Shown one piece after another: positions 1 through 8,256 of a DNA stretch of 64,000 bases. A program made the position numbers and the translations under genes. Source of the DNA: RBG-16-66-20 sp964564865 (GTDB taxonomy: Bacteria; Pseudomonadota; Gammaproteobacteria; Burkholderiales; SG8-39). The notes beneath the pieces are model-generated. The model worked only from the letters and a program-made list of their open reading frames with translations. It was not told the DNA's origin and did no database searches. Each line of letters begins with the position of its first letter. Position 1 is the first letter of the stretch. The stretch is from assembly GCA_964564865.1 (NCBI GenBank), contig CAZMDA010000004.1, positions 29,634 through 93,633 of the forward strand, written 5' to 3'.

Positions 1-240
1 CCAGTTGAGCGGGACCAGGATCGCGCCGGCCCGGGCAAGGGCGAACAGCAGCACCAGCATGCGCGGCTCGTTGTAGCCGAGGTACGCCACGCGGTCGCCA
101 CGGGCCACGCCCAGCGTCGCCGAGGCCGCGTCGATCCGGCGCCAGAACTCGCGGTAGCTGAGGTCCTCGCCGTGGCAGTGCAGCGCGACCTTCTCCGGGA
201 AATGGGCCGCCCAGCGCTCGACGATCCGCGACAGGTTAAT
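1..240 (-). CDS. Acyl-CoA synthetase (AMP-dependent ligase), N-terminal part
   Basis: Only the first 80 codons are in the window; the gene continues beyond position 1. The translation (LSRIVERWAAHFPEKVAL, later GDRVAYLGYNEPRMLVLLFA) matches the usual N-terminus of AMP-forming acyl-CoA synthetases, which activate a carboxylic acid with ATP and CoA. The adenylation motifs are not in view, so the substrate cannot be guessed. No ATG lies at the junction. An ATT codon at 240-238 overlaps the TAA stop of the upstream dehydrogenase and would give the common start INLSR; a CTG two codons later is the alternative. The overlap indicates translational coupling to the dehydrogenase, making this the fourth gene of the NicX-like operon. 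Confidence 0.8.
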   Translation of the reverse strand, partial: MNLSRIVERWAAHFPEKVALHCHGEDLSYREFWRRIDAASATLGVARGDRVAYLGYNEPRMLVLLFALARAGAILVPLNW

Positions 241-1474
241 CGTCCGCCTCCCCGGCTTCGTACAGCGCCTCGCGCCCGATGCGATCCAGGCACAGTTCCG
301 CGGTCCAGGGCAGCATCAGCGCGCCGCAGCGCGAATCGCGGTACAGGCGCTCCAGCGGCAGGCTCTTCAGCATGGACTGGCCGCCGCAGGTGCGGATCGC
401 GAGCGCGCACAGGGCGTTGGCGTTCTCCATGATGGTGAACTGGGCGGCGTAGGCGCGCAGGCGCGCGTCCTTGGGCGGGTCGATGCGCGCGTCCTCGAGC
501 ATGCGCAGGAACAGCGCCCGGGTCTGCTCCAGCTTGACCCACATCTCGGCCACCGCGATCTGCTTGGTCGGGTACATGCGCCGCTTCACCGGCGGCATGC
601 CCTCGACCTCGCCGCGCAGGTACTTCACCGTGAACTCGACCGCCGCGATGGCGATGCCCATGTAGGTGGGCGAGAGCGTGGTGAACATGTGCGGCCAGCG
701 GCTCGCGGCCTGGAAGTACACCCCGCGCGGCATCATCTGCGCCTCGTCCGGCACGAACACGTCCTTGAACACCAGGTTGCGCGAGACGGTGCCGCGCATG
801 CCCAGGGGGTCCCATTCTCCGGTCACCGCGAGCCCGGGCGAAGTCCCGGGCACTGCAATGTAGAGCGTGTCCCGCATCGAGCGCTCGGGCTTGTCCTCGG
901 TGCAGAGCACGCCGTAGTAGTCGGCCGCGCCCGAGAGCGAGGCGAAAATCTTGCGCCCGTTCACCAGCCAGCCGCCGTCCACCTTGGCCGCGGTGGTGCC
1001 GAAGGGCGCCTTGCCGGCCGCGGCGGCGCTGCCTTCGGAGAATGGCTGCGCGTAGATCGCGCCGTCCTTCACGACGCGACCGAAGTGAATCGCGCGGTAG
1101 CGCTCGTGCTGTTCCCGCTCGGCCGCCGTCATGTCGAGGTCGTCCGCCAGCAGGCCCGGCCACAGCGTGGAGCACATGTGCATGTTGAGCGTCAGCGCCG
1201 TGGCGCCGCAGTACTTGCCCAGCGTGGCCGAGACCAGGGCGTAGGTCCTGAAATCGGCGCCGTGGCCGCCGTAGGCCTCGGGCACGCACAGCCCCAGCAG
1301 GCCGGCGGACCTGAGCTCGGCGTAGTTCTCGAACGGGAAGCTGGCTTCGCTGTCGTAGCGGGCGGCGCGCGCGGCGAAGGCCGGGCCGAGCGACTCGGCC
1401 AGCGCGACCAGGTCGCGCTGCTTCGGCGTCAGAGACTGGCTGGACCCGGCGACGGCATAGCGGGGATCGGTCAT
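236..1474 (-). CDS. Acyl-CoA dehydrogenase-like flavoprotein
   Basis: A 412-aa protein of the acyl-CoA dehydrogenase fold. The N-terminal helical domain (FPFENYAELRSAGLLGLCVP, ALTLNMHMCSTLW), the middle beta domain (YAQPFSEGSA, WLVNGRKIFAS, DPLGMRGTVSRNLVF) and the C-terminal helical domain with TCGGQSM are all present. In typical members the catalytic glutamate lies in a YEGTNEI-like motif near the C-terminus. Here the equivalent stretch reads LMLPWTAELCLD, with no obvious glutamate at that place, so the protein may instead be an oxidase, a monooxygenase or a dehydrogenase with a displaced base. The ATG overlaps the stop of the upstream hydrolase (ATGA). It lies between that hydrolase and a CoA ligase, which suggests work on a ring-cleavage product or on a side chain. 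Confidence 0.85.
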   Translation of the reverse strand: MTDPRYAVAGSSQSLTPKQRDLVALAESLGPAFAARAARYDSEASFPFENYAELRSAGLLGLCVPEAYGGHGADFRTYALVSATLGKYCGATALTLNMHMCSTLWPGLLADDLDMTAAEREQHERYRAIHFGRVVKDGAIYAQPFSEGSAAAAGKAPFGTTAAKVDGGWLVNGRKIFASLSGAADYYGVLCTEDKPERSMRDTLYIAVPGTSPGLAVTGEWDPLGMRGTVSRNLVFKDVFVPDEAQMMPRGVYFQAASRWPHMFTTLSPTYMGIAIAAVEFTVKYLRGEVEGMPPVKRRMYPTKQIAVAEMWVKLEQTRALFLRMLEDARIDPPKDARLRAYAAQFTIMENANALCALAIRTCGGQSMLKSLPLERLYRDSRCGALMLPWTAELCLDRIGREALYEAGEADD

Positions 1475-2226
1475 AGGCGGTGGCGTTTCAGGAAGGCGAG
1501 CAGGGCGGCGTTGAACGCGTCGGGCTGGTCCATCGGGCCGAGGTGTCCGCAGCCCTCGAGCAGGACGTACTCGGCGCCGGGAATCCTCTGCGCCATCTTC
1601 TCCATGACCTTGGGCGGCGCGGTGCGGTCGTCGCTGCCGGCGATGAGCAGCGTCGGCACGCGGATGGCGGCCAGTTCCTTGCGGCGATCGAAGGTGGTGA
1701 GCAGCCTCACCGCCTTGCGGTACGTCCCGGGCGGCACGCCCGCCATGATCTTCTCGGCGAGCGCGAGGCCCTCCGGGTCGGAAACCGAGCCCTTCATGGT
1801 GGGCATCAGGCGGCGGGCGATGTCCGGCATGCCCTGGCCCTGGTCCAGCGGATCGATGCGGGCGGCGATGAACTGCCTCGTGAACTCGCTGTCGCCGCCG
1901 GCGAAGGCCGGACTGGTGAAGCTCAGCACCAGCGCCTTGACGATCTCGGGATGGCGGACGTAGGCCTCCTGCGCGACCAGCCCGCCCATGCTGTGCCCGA
2001 CCAGCACCACCGGCTCGCCGCCGAGCGCCTCGACCAGGCGCCTGAGCGCGGCGCTCACCTGCTCGAGGTCGTAGGGTTCCACGAGCGGGCTCTCGCCGTA
2101 TCCCGGCTGGTCCCAGGCGTGCGAGGGGTAGCCGAGCGCGGCGAAGTAGGGCAGTTGCCGCTCCCAGGCGTGGTGCCCGCCGCCGACGCCGTGCAGGAAG
2201 AGGAGGGGGCTGCGGGTCGCCGTCAT
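1471..2226 (-). CDS. Alpha/beta hydrolase (NicD-like position)
   Basis: A 251-aa alpha/beta hydrolase. The oxyanion-hole region is LFLHGVGGGHHAW near residue 10, the nucleophile elbow is VLVGHSMGGLV (serine near residue 85), the acid is probably in LLIAGSDDRTAP and the histidine in LEGCGHLGPMDQPDAF near the C-terminus, so the triad is complete. It starts at an ATG overlapping the stop of the NicX-like gene (ATGA). In aerobic nicotinate breakdown the dioxygenase NicX is paired with NicD, an alpha/beta hydrolase that deformylates N-formylmaleamate. The pairing here suggests hydrolysis of the ring-cleavage product, but the true substrate is not shown by the sequence. Confidence 0.85.
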   Translation of the reverse strand: MTATRSPLLFLHGVGGGHHAWERQLPYFAALGYPSHAWDQPGYGESPLVEPYDLEQVSAALRRLVEALGGEPVVLVGHSMGGLVAQEAYVRHPEIVKALVLSFTSPAFAGGDSEFTRQFIAARIDPLDQGQGMPDIARRLMPTMKGSVSDPEGLALAEKIMAGVPPGTYRKAVRLLTTFDRRKELAAIRVPTLLIAGSDDRTAPPKVMEKMAQRIPGAEYVLLEGCGHLGPMDQPDAFNAALLAFLKRHRL

Positions 2227-3269
2227 GCCAGGGCTCCGGCGAGCTTGCCGGCTTCCACGACTGCCTTGCCATCCAACGCCACCGTGCAGTGGCGCAGGGG
2301 CAGGTCGAAATGGCCCAGGGTATGGCGGCCGGCGACCTCGTTGGCCCCGGTCGAATAGAGGAAATTGCCGGCGAAGGCGCGCTGCTCGGTGCCGTTGACG
2401 TCGCGCCTGTCGTACAAGGCAAGCGCGTCCCAGCGCGCGCGTGGATTCATGCCCCAGCCGACGTGGGACACCGCGTAGGCCTCGCGATCGCCCCAAGCGG
2501 CGAAATAGTCGCGCATCAGCTCGGCATCCAGGGAGTTGCCCTCGACGCGGGTCACGTAGTCATCCTCGATCGTCAGCCGCACCGCGGATTCCAGGTGGCG
2601 CTTGAAGGTGAGGTTCATGTCCCCGGGGGCGAGCACCAGGGTTCCCGCCACGCTGCCGGCTTTCGGGAAGCACAGGCACAGGCCGCCGGGCCAATGGGAC
2701 AGGGTGCCTGGCTTCTCGGTGTAGCCCCAGACGCCGCCGACGCGCGCGCCTTCGACCCGGACGCTCAGGTCGGTGCCGGCGGGGGAGGTCACGGTCATCG
2801 CGCGGGCCTCGCGCAGGAGCTTCATCCCGGCGCGCACCCGGCGCTCGTCGTCGGGGGAAGGAGCGAGGCGCTCGAGCGCCTCGGGATGCTCGTTGGAGAC
2901 GTACAGCACGCGGGCCCCGCCCTGGAGGATCCGCGGCAGCTCGGCAGCGTGCATCAGGCCTTCCAGCGTGCAATCGGCGACGAAGCGGCAGGCAGCCAGC
3001 GCCGCCACCGCGGCGTCCATGTCCCTCAGGGCGACCGAGGCGCCGGTGGAGCGGATCGGCACCGGCGCGGCCTGTCGCGGCGTGGGCACCACGACATGGA
3101 AGGCGCGGGCGCCGAGGCGCGCGAGCGCCAGTTCGGCCAGCTGCACGTTCAGGGCGCGGGATTGCGTCTCGGAGAGGATGGCGCAGGCATCGCCGGGAGC
3201 GACCTTGCAGCGCGCGAAGACCTCCGCGAACAGGTCGATCCACTTGGCTTCGATGCGGTCGGCGAACAT
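2223..3269 (-). CDS. nicX: NicX-like 2,5-dihydroxypyridine 5,6-dioxygenase family protein
   Basis: A 348-aa protein of the NicX family, non-haem iron enzymes of M29-aminopeptidase-like fold that open the ring of 2,5-dihydroxypyridine to N-formylmaleamate. Family blocks are GYTEKPGTLSHWPGG, GTLVLAPGDMNL, YAVSHVGWGMNPRARWDALALYD, GNFLYSTGANEVAG and HFDLPLRHCTVALDGK. The histidine of SHVGWG and the His and Asp of GHFDLPLR correspond to the iron ligands as I recall them from NicX, so the enzyme looks active. It is the first gene of a four-gene overlapping operon. The hydroxylase and maleamate genes of a full nicotinate route are not in view, and the neighbouring CoA genes point to a variant N-heterocycle pathway. 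Confidence 0.8.
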   Translation of the reverse strand: MFADRIEAKWIDLFAEVFARCKVAPGDACAILSETQSRALNVQLAELALARLGARAFHVVVPTPRQAAPVPIRSTGASVALRDMDAAVAALAACRFVADCTLEGLMHAAELPRILQGGARVLYVSNEHPEALERLAPSPDDERRVRAGMKLLREARAMTVTSPAGTDLSVRVEGARVGGVWGYTEKPGTLSHWPGGLCLCFPKAGSVAGTLVLAPGDMNLTFKRHLESAVRLTIEDDYVTRVEGNSLDAELMRDYFAAWGDREAYAVSHVGWGMNPRARWDALALYDRRDVNGTEQRAFAGNFLYSTGANEVAGRHTLGHFDLPLRHCTVALDGKAVVEAGKLAGALA

Positions 3270-3370
3270 GGCGCTTGCTCCTGGCCGCCGGGTCGGTCCC
3301 TGGACGGCGAAAAAGCCAATGAAAGCACAAACGCGGGCCTCCGACGGCGGGACTCTGGCTCGCGCTGCGC

Positions 3371-3376
3371 TACACT
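3371..3376 (+). promoter_or_regulatory. Putative -10 box (TACACT) of the DUF1178 gene
   Basis: TACACT ends 9 nt before the ATG at 3386, so transcription would start only a few bases before the start codon. No clear -35 hexamer is visible at the right distance. It is part of a pattern of -10-like boxes set very close to start codons in this core region. Confidence 0.35.
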
Positions 3377-3385
3377 TCCCGGCCC

Positions 3386-3829
3386 ATGATCGTCTTCGAC
3401 CTGCAATGCGCGGAGGGCCACCGGTTCGAGGGCTGGTTCGGATCGGCCAGGGATTTCGCGTCGCAGCGGAAGCGGGGCATGCTCGGTTGCCCGGTTTGTG
3501 GCAACGGCAGCATAGACCGGGGGCTGTCGGCCCCCCGGATCAACGTCGGTGCGCCGGCGCCCGCCCCGGCGGCGAAGACGCCGGAGATGGAGGGCAAGGA
3601 CCCCTTTGCCATCGCCCAGATGCTGTACTCGCGGATGCTGGACGAGGTGTTCACCAAGTCCGAGGATGTCGGCAAGGCCTTCCCGGAGGAAGCACGCAGG
3701 ATCTTCTACAACCAGGCGCCGGCGCGCGCGATTCGTGGCCAAGCCACGGAGGCGGAGCACGAGGCCCTGGTGGACGAAGGCATTCCGGTGGCGAGGATCC
3801 CGATCCCGCCGCCTGATCGGGTGAACTGA
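3386..3829 (+). CDS. DUF1178 family protein
   Basis: A 147-aa protein starting MIVFDLQCAEGHRFEGWFGS, the typical start of DUF1178. It has a CxxxH-like pair at the N-terminus and a CPVCG motif near residue 37 that together suggest a small zinc ribbon. The C-terminal half (FYNQAPARAIRGQATEAE, then EGIPVARIPIPP) is also family-typical. Function is unknown. The gene is monocistronic and divergent from the NicX operon, with about 115 bp between starts. It converges on the ankyrin gene with a 35-bp gap and no clear terminator stem. Confidence 0.85.
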   Translation: MIVFDLQCAEGHRFEGWFGSARDFASQRKRGMLGCPVCGNGSIDRGLSAPRINVGAPAPAPAAKTPEMEGKDPFAIAQMLYSRMLDEVFTKSEDVGKAFPEEARRIFYNQAPARAIRGQATEAEHEALVDEGIPVARIPIPPPDRVN

Positions 3830-3864
3830 TGGCTCTGGAATGCGGCCAATCAGTATTATGTCAA

Positions 3865-4503
3865 TTACTGTACGGCCCCAGCTCGCTTCAATAGCTCCAC
3901 CAAGGTTTTGTCGTTCCGTGCCTGCGCAAGCCGGAGCGCCGTGGCACCGTCTGGCGACTGGATCCTGAAGTCCGCATCGTCCTGGAGCAAGACCCGCGCG
4001 GCATCGGTGTGACCATTGCGCGCCGCGAGCATCAGGGCGGTGTAGCCGTTGGGCGCCAGGGCGTCCTTGTCGGCCCCCTTGTCCAGGAGGAAGCGGACCA
4101 GCTGGTCGCGGCCCTCGAAGGCGGCGTAGTGGACCGGCGCCCAGCCGTCCTGCTTCACGGGGGCACCCCGTTCCACCAGGATCCTCGCGACGCCGAGATG
4201 CCCCTTGAGGCTGGCCATCATGAGGGCCGAATCCCCCTGCGGGCTGCGCCGGCCTATGTCAGCCCTGCGCTCGACCAGCAACGCGACCAGGCTCTCGTGG
4301 CCCAGCCGGGACGCGATCATGAGCGCCGTATGGCCGCCCTGGTCGGACGTGTTGGGGTCCATTCCCTTGGCGAGGAGCTCGGAGACTTGCCGGGCATCGC
4401 CAGCCTCCACGGCCCGGAGGAAAGCCTCGTAGGACTGCCCAATGGCAGCCCGTGATAACAGACTAAATGTCAATATAACAATAAGTTGGAAAGCCAATTT
4501 CAT
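3865..4503 (-). CDS. Exported ankyrin-repeat protein
   Basis: A 212-aa protein with a Sec-type signal peptide (MKLAFQLIVILTFSLLSRAAIGQ) followed by about five ankyrin repeats. The repeats are seen as GGHTALMIASRLGHESLV, GDSALMMASLKGHLGVA, GWAPVHYAAFEGRDQLV, GYTALMLAARNGHTDAA and GATALRLAQARNDKTLV. It is probably a periplasmic protein-binding protein with unknown partner. The ATG lies 7 nt after the holB stop, so it is likely cotranscribed from mltG-tmk-holB. In many betaproteobacteria pilZ and tatD genes occupy this place; neither is here. Confidence 0.85.
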   Translation of the reverse strand: MKLAFQLIVILTFSLLSRAAIGQSYEAFLRAVEAGDARQVSELLAKGMDPNTSDQGGHTALMIASRLGHESLVALLVERRADIGRRSPQGDSALMMASLKGHLGVARILVERGAPVKQDGWAPVHYAAFEGRDQLVRFLLDKGADKDALAPNGYTALMLAARNGHTDAARVLLQDDADFRIQSPDGATALRLAQARNDKTLVELLKRAGAVQ

Positions 4504-4510
4504 GTCAACT

Positions 4511-5503
4511 CTACGTTCTTGATGGCTTCCCAGGTAACGCCGCCAGCATCTCCGCGGCGAACAGCCTGGGGTTGAGCGGATGGCTGGCAAGCAGCCGATT
4601 CCGCCCCATCGCCCGCGCGAATGCGAGCCACTGGTACGGCTGGACGTCGCCGGAGGACTTGAGGCCGGGTAGAAACCTGGGGCGCCCCGCGAGGCCTTCA
4701 AAGGCACGGTCCAGGGCCATCTTCTGGAGCAGTTCGGCCAGGAGTTCCAGGGTTTCCCGGTCCGGCACCAACGATGCCGTATCGAGGTCGCCCGCTTCCA
4801 GGGCGCGCAGCAGGCCCGAAACGGCCGCCGCCTGGTCGCCGCTGGCGATACCCAGGGCGCGGCGCGGCGCGCCGCCGGCAAACGCAAGCCAGCGTCGAGG
4901 CTCCTTGACGCCCTGTGCCGCCAGCCAGGCCTCCGCGGCGCCGGGGTCCGGGGGCGGGACCGGGACCGCAACGCAGCGGCTCCGGATGGTCGGCAGGAGC
5001 CGGGCGGGCCGATGTGACACCAGCAGGAAGATGGCGCCGGCCGGCGGTTCCTCAAGGCTTTTCAGCAACGCGTTCGCGGCGGACGCGTTCATGTCCTCGG
5101 CCGGATGCACGATCGCGACGCGTCGCCCGCCGCGGTGCGAACCCACGTTCACGAAATCGGCCAGCGCGCGCACCTGCTCGACCTTGATCTCGGTGCTGGG
5201 CTTGGCGGTCTTCGCGGGCGGGGCCTCGTCCTTGTCGACCTGCGCCGCATACCGCCCGAATGCCTCCGGTTCGACATAGCGCACGTCGGGGTGGTTGGTG
5301 CCGCCGAACCAGCGGCAGGCCGGGCAGGTGCCGCAGGGCTCGGTGCCCTGCCCCGCGACTTCGCACAGCAGCAGCTGCGCGAAGCGCTCGGCGAGCGCCA
5401 GCTTGCCCACGCCATGCGCGCCATGGATCAGCAGCGCGTGCGGCAGGCGGGCACGCAGCGCGGCGAGCTGGCGCCAGACGCCGGGCTGGAGCTCGACGGT
5501 CAT
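4511..5503 (-). CDS. holB: DNA polymerase III subunit delta'
   Basis: A 330-aa clamp-loader subunit. It has the P-loop GAHGVGK near residue 29, four zinc-binding cysteines between residues 48 and 63 (CEVAG to CPAC), the HPAEDMNASAANALLKSLEEPP block and the IRSRC sensor motif near residue 177. Delta' is part of the complex that loads the beta sliding clamp during replication. It begins 4 nt after the tmk stop, the standard tmk-holB order of many proteobacteria. Confidence 0.95.
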   Translation of the reverse strand: MTVELQPGVWRQLAALRARLPHALLIHGAHGVGKLALAERFAQLLLCEVAGQGTEPCGTCPACRWFGGTNHPDVRYVEPEAFGRYAAQVDKDEAPPAKTAKPSTEIKVEQVRALADFVNVGSHRGGRRVAIVHPAEDMNASAANALLKSLEEPPAGAIFLLVSHRPARLLPTIRSRCVAVPVPPPDPGAAEAWLAAQGVKEPRRWLAFAGGAPRRALGIASGDQAAAVSGLLRALEAGDLDTASLVPDRETLELLAELLQKMALDRAFEGLAGRPRFLPGLKSSGDVQPYQWLAFARAMGRNRLLASHPLNPRLFAAEMLAALPGKPSRT

Positions 5504-5507
5504 CGGC

Positions 5508-6131
5508 TCACAGCCCGGCCAGCGCCGCCTCGACCTGCGGCGCCACCTTGTCGGGCGGCAGCGCGCCGTCGATCAGGCGGATCCTGCCCGGTTCCGCCGC
5601 CGCCAGCGCCCGGTAGGCGGCGCGCACGCGATCGAAGAACGCGCGCGATTCGTTCTCGAACCGGTCCGGGGCGCGGCCGGCGTCCTTCAGGCGCGAGCGG
5701 CTGACCTCGTAGCTGCAGTCGAACAGCAGCGTCCGGTCGGGCGCCAGCCCTGCATGCGCCTGCGCCGCCAGCGCGTGGATCAGGCTCGCGGCCACGCCCT
5801 TGCCGCCGCCCTGGTAGGCCAGCGTCGAGTCGGTGAAGCGGTCGCAGACCACCCAGGCGCCGCGCGCGAGCGCGGGACGGATCATTCGCGCGACGTGGTC
5901 CGCGCGCGCCGCGAACATCAGCAGGGTCTCGCTCACCGCGTCCATCGGCTCGGCCAGCACCAGCTCGCGCAGCTTTTCCGCGAGCGGCGTGCCGCCGGGC
6001 TCGCGCGTCAGCAGCACTTCATGGCCGCGCGCGCGCAGCGCCGACGCGATCGCGCCAAGGTGCGTGGACTTGCCCGCGCCGTCCATGCCCTCGAGGGTGA
6101 TGAACCTGCCTGTCGCGCTAGCGTCCGCCAT
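5508..6131 (-). CDS. tmk: Thymidylate kinase
   Basis: A 207-aa enzyme that phosphorylates dTMP to dTDP. The P-loop (FITLEGMDGAGKSTHL) is near residue 10, the DR(Y/F/H) region appears as VVCDRFTDSTLAYQGGGKG near residue 95, and LTREPGGTPLAEKLRELVL is conserved. Its start overlaps the end of mltG by 14 nt, so the two are translationally coupled. Confidence 0.95.
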   Translation of the reverse strand: MADASATGRFITLEGMDGAGKSTHLGAIASALRARGHEVLLTREPGGTPLAEKLRELVLAEPMDAVSETLLMFAARADHVARMIRPALARGAWVVCDRFTDSTLAYQGGGKGVAASLIHALAAQAHAGLAPDRTLLFDCSYEVSRSRLKDAGRAPDRFENESRAFFDRVRAAYRALAAAEPGRIRLIDGALPPDKVAPQVEAALAGL

Positions 6132-7110
6132 TCAACTGGTATTTTCTCACGGCGCGATTGTGCTCCTCGAGGGTGCGGGAGAACTGGCTCGTGCCGTCGC
6201 CGCGCGCGACGTAGTACAGGGCGTCTGTTTTGGCCGGGCGCAGCGCGGCGCGCAGGGCACCCAGCCCCGCCGCCGCGATCGGCGTCGGCGGCAGCCCGGG
6301 CCGCATGTAGCTGTTGTATGGACCGTCGGTCTGCAGGTGGATCTTCCGCAGGTTGCCGTCGAAGGCTTCGCCCAGCCCATAGATCACCGTCGGGTCCACC
6401 TGCAGCAGCATCCCGATGCGCAGGCGGTTGACCAACGCGCCGGCGATGCGGTCGCGTTCCTCCGCGCGCCCGGTCTCCTTCTCGACGATGGAAGCCATGA
6501 TGAGCGCCTCGTATGGCGACTTGTAGGGCACGCGCGGGTCCCGTGCTTCCCATTCGCGCGCGAGGTGGCGCTGCATGGCGTCGTAGGCGCGCCGCAGGAT
6601 GCGCAGGTCGCTGCTGCCCTTGGCGAACAGGTAGGTATCCGGGAAGAACAGGCCCTCCGGGTGCGGTTCCGGCACCTGCAGGCGCGCGAGCACCTGTGCG
6701 TCGGGCAGGCCCTGGCTGTCGTGCCGGATGCTCGCGTGCGCGTCCAGTGCCGCGCGCAGCTGGCGGAAGGTCCAGCCCTCGATGAACTTCACCTCCGCCT
6801 GCGTGACGTCGCCCCGGGTCAGCTTGTCGAGCAGCTCCATGGGCGTCGGTGCGGACGCCAGCTCGTAGCTCCCGGCCTTGATGTCCGGGTCGCGGCCCAG
6901 CGCGCGCGCGAGCAGTTCGAACTGGATCCGCCCTGCCCCGATCCCGGCGTCCTCGATGCGCTGGGCGGCGGCGCGAAACCCCGCGCCCGGCGGGATGTCG
7001 AAGCTTGCCGGCAGGCTGGCGACCGGAACCGGCGTCGCCAGGTACCAATAGCCGTATCCCGCCGCGGCAAGCAGCGCGAGCAGGCATGCGAAGAGAAGGG
7101 TTTTGAGCAA
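6118..7110 (-). CDS. mltG: Endolytic murein transglycosylase MltG (YceG)
   Basis: A 330-aa inner-membrane protein with one N-terminal membrane segment (LLFACLLALLAAAGYGYWYL) followed by the YceG domain. Catalytic-region motifs are IMASIVEKETG with the family glutamate, NRLRIGMLLQVDPTVIYGLG and YNSYMRPGLPPTPIAAAGL. It cuts nascent peptidoglycan glycan strands. The reading frame begins at a TTG (7110-7108) preceded by AGTAGG; no ATG fits the membrane anchor. It is the first gene of the mltG-tmk-holB-ankyrin operon and divergent from ygfZ with only 28 bp between the starts. Confidence 0.93.
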   Translation of the reverse strand: MLKTLLFACLLALLAAAGYGYWYLATPVPVASLPASFDIPPGAGFRAAAQRIEDAGIGAGRIQFELLARALGRDPDIKAGSYELASAPTPMELLDKLTRGDVTQAEVKFIEGWTFRQLRAALDAHASIRHDSQGLPDAQVLARLQVPEPHPEGLFFPDTYLFAKGSSDLRILRRAYDAMQRHLAREWEARDPRVPYKSPYEALIMASIVEKETGRAEERDRIAGALVNRLRIGMLLQVDPTVIYGLGEAFDGNLRKIHLQTDGPYNSYMRPGLPPTPIAAAGLGALRAALRPAKTDALYYVARGDGTSQFSRTLEEHNRAVRKYQLNGGR

Positions 7111-7120
7111 CGGAACCTAC

Positions 7121-7126
7121 TAAAAT
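7121..7126 (+). promoter_or_regulatory. Putative -10 box (TAAAAT) of ygfZ
   Basis: TAAAAT lies 12 nt before the ygfZ ATG at 7139, within the 28-bp gap to the divergent mltG. It would give a transcript with almost no leader. The -35 region is weak and would lie inside mltG. Confidence 0.3.
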
Positions 7127-7138
7127 CGGCATTCTACG

Positions 7139-8002
7139 ATGCACACCACGGCACTCGGCGGTTTCGGACTCCTGCGGGTGGAGGGCGCGGACGCGCGCGC
7201 CTTCCTGCACGGGCAGCTCACGGTGGACGTGGAGCAGCTCGCGGCCGACCGTGCGCGCCGCGCCGGCTGGTGTTCCGCCAAGGGTCGCCTGCTGGCGACG
7301 TTCCTGGTGGTGCCGGCCGACGGCGGGTTCCTGCTGCAGCTGTCCCGCGACCTGGCGGCGCCGGTGGCCAAGCGCCTCGCCATGTTCGTCCTGCGCGCGA
7401 AGGTCAAGGTGTCGGATGTCACGGAAACGTGGCCGCAGCACGGCCTCTGGGGCGACGGCGCGGCGGCCGCGCTCGAAGCGCTCGGCTTGCGGGCGCCGCA
7501 GGACGATCTCGGATTGGCTCAGGGCAACGGCCGGATCGCGGTGCGCCTCGGCGCCGAACGCTTTCTCGTGCTGGGCGGCGGCGAACTGGCCGCGGATGCC
7601 GCGGAGCAGGACTGGATGCTGGCGGAAATCCGCGCCGGCCTGCCGACGGTGACGCTGGCGACGCAGGACCAGCTGGTGCCGCAGATGGCGAACTTCGAGC
7701 TGATCGGGGGCGTGGACTTCCGCAAGGGCTGCTATCCGGGACAGGAGATCGTGGCGCGCGCGCAGTATCGCGGCGCGGTCAAGCGCCGCCTGTACCGGCT
7801 GCGCTCGGCCGCGCCGCTCGCGCCGGGCCAGGACCTGTTCGCGGATGACCAGCCTGGACAGGCCTCCGGCACCGTCGTCAACGCCGCCGCGGGCGAAGCC
7901 CTGGCGGTGCTGGCGATTGCCTCGGTCGAGGCGAAGGCGCCGATCCGGGCCGCGGCAGGCGGCGAAGCGCTCGAGATCCTGCCCCTGCCCTACACCCGGT
8001 GA
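7139..8002 (+). CDS. ygfZ: Folate-binding Fe-S cluster repair protein YgfZ
   Basis: A 287-aa GcvT-like protein. The diagnostic YgfZ signature KGCYPGQEIVAR with its cysteine is near residue 200, and the N-terminal LLRVEGADARAFLHGQLTVDV is typical. It binds tetrahydrofolate and supports assembly or repair of Fe-S enzymes in the cytoplasm. It overlaps the following DUF4936 gene by 4 nt, forming a small operon with it and the NRDE gene. Confidence 0.92.
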   Translation: MHTTALGGFGLLRVEGADARAFLHGQLTVDVEQLAADRARRAGWCSAKGRLLATFLVVPADGGFLLQLSRDLAAPVAKRLAMFVLRAKVKVSDVTETWPQHGLWGDGAAAALEALGLRAPQDDLGLAQGNGRIAVRLGAERFLVLGGGELAADAAEQDWMLAEIRAGLPTVTLATQDQLVPQMANFELIGGVDFRKGCYPGQEIVARAQYRGAVKRRLYRLRSAAPLAPGQDLFADDQPGQASGTVVNAAAGEALAVLAIASVEAKAPIRAAAGGEALEILPLPYTR

Positions 8003-8256
8003 CCAGCTACTACGTGTACTACCGCGTCGATCCGGCGCGCGTGGAGGCGGTCCGGCACGCCGTCCGGGCGCTGTTCGACGCCATCGAGCGCGCGACCGGC
8101 GTGCGCGGCACCTGGATGCGCCGCCGCGACGAGGCGACCACGTTCATGGAAGTCTACGAAGGCGTCGCGGACGAGCGCGCCTTCGAGGCCGCGCTGGAGC
8201 GGGAATCCGCTGCGCTCGGCCTCGAGCGCAAGACCGAGCGATTCATATGTGCCTGA
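7999..8256 (+). CDS. DUF4936 family protein
   Basis: An 85-aa protein beginning at a GTG that overlaps the ygfZ stop (GTGA). The sequence YYVYYRVDPARVEAV, GTWMRRRD and TFMEVYEGV fits the small DUF4936 family, which looks like a one-domain ferredoxin-like fold. Members often sit next to ygfZ and NRDE genes in betaproteobacteria. Its function is unknown. Confidence 0.8.
   Translation: MTSYYVYYRVDPARVEAVRHAVRALFDAIERATGVRGTWMRRRDEATTFMEVYEGVADERAFEAALERESAALGLERKTERFICA

Noticed and set aside
236..2422. Acyl-CoA dehydrogenase frame extended to 728 aa
   Set aside because: The extra N-terminus is a shadow of the hydrolase and NicX genes; the ATG at 1474 with an ATGA overlap gives a normal-length protein.
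5833..7848. Long plus-strand frame opposite tmk and mltG
   Set aside because: Shadow frame without recognisable domains; both strands cannot be coding over such strongly conserved genes.
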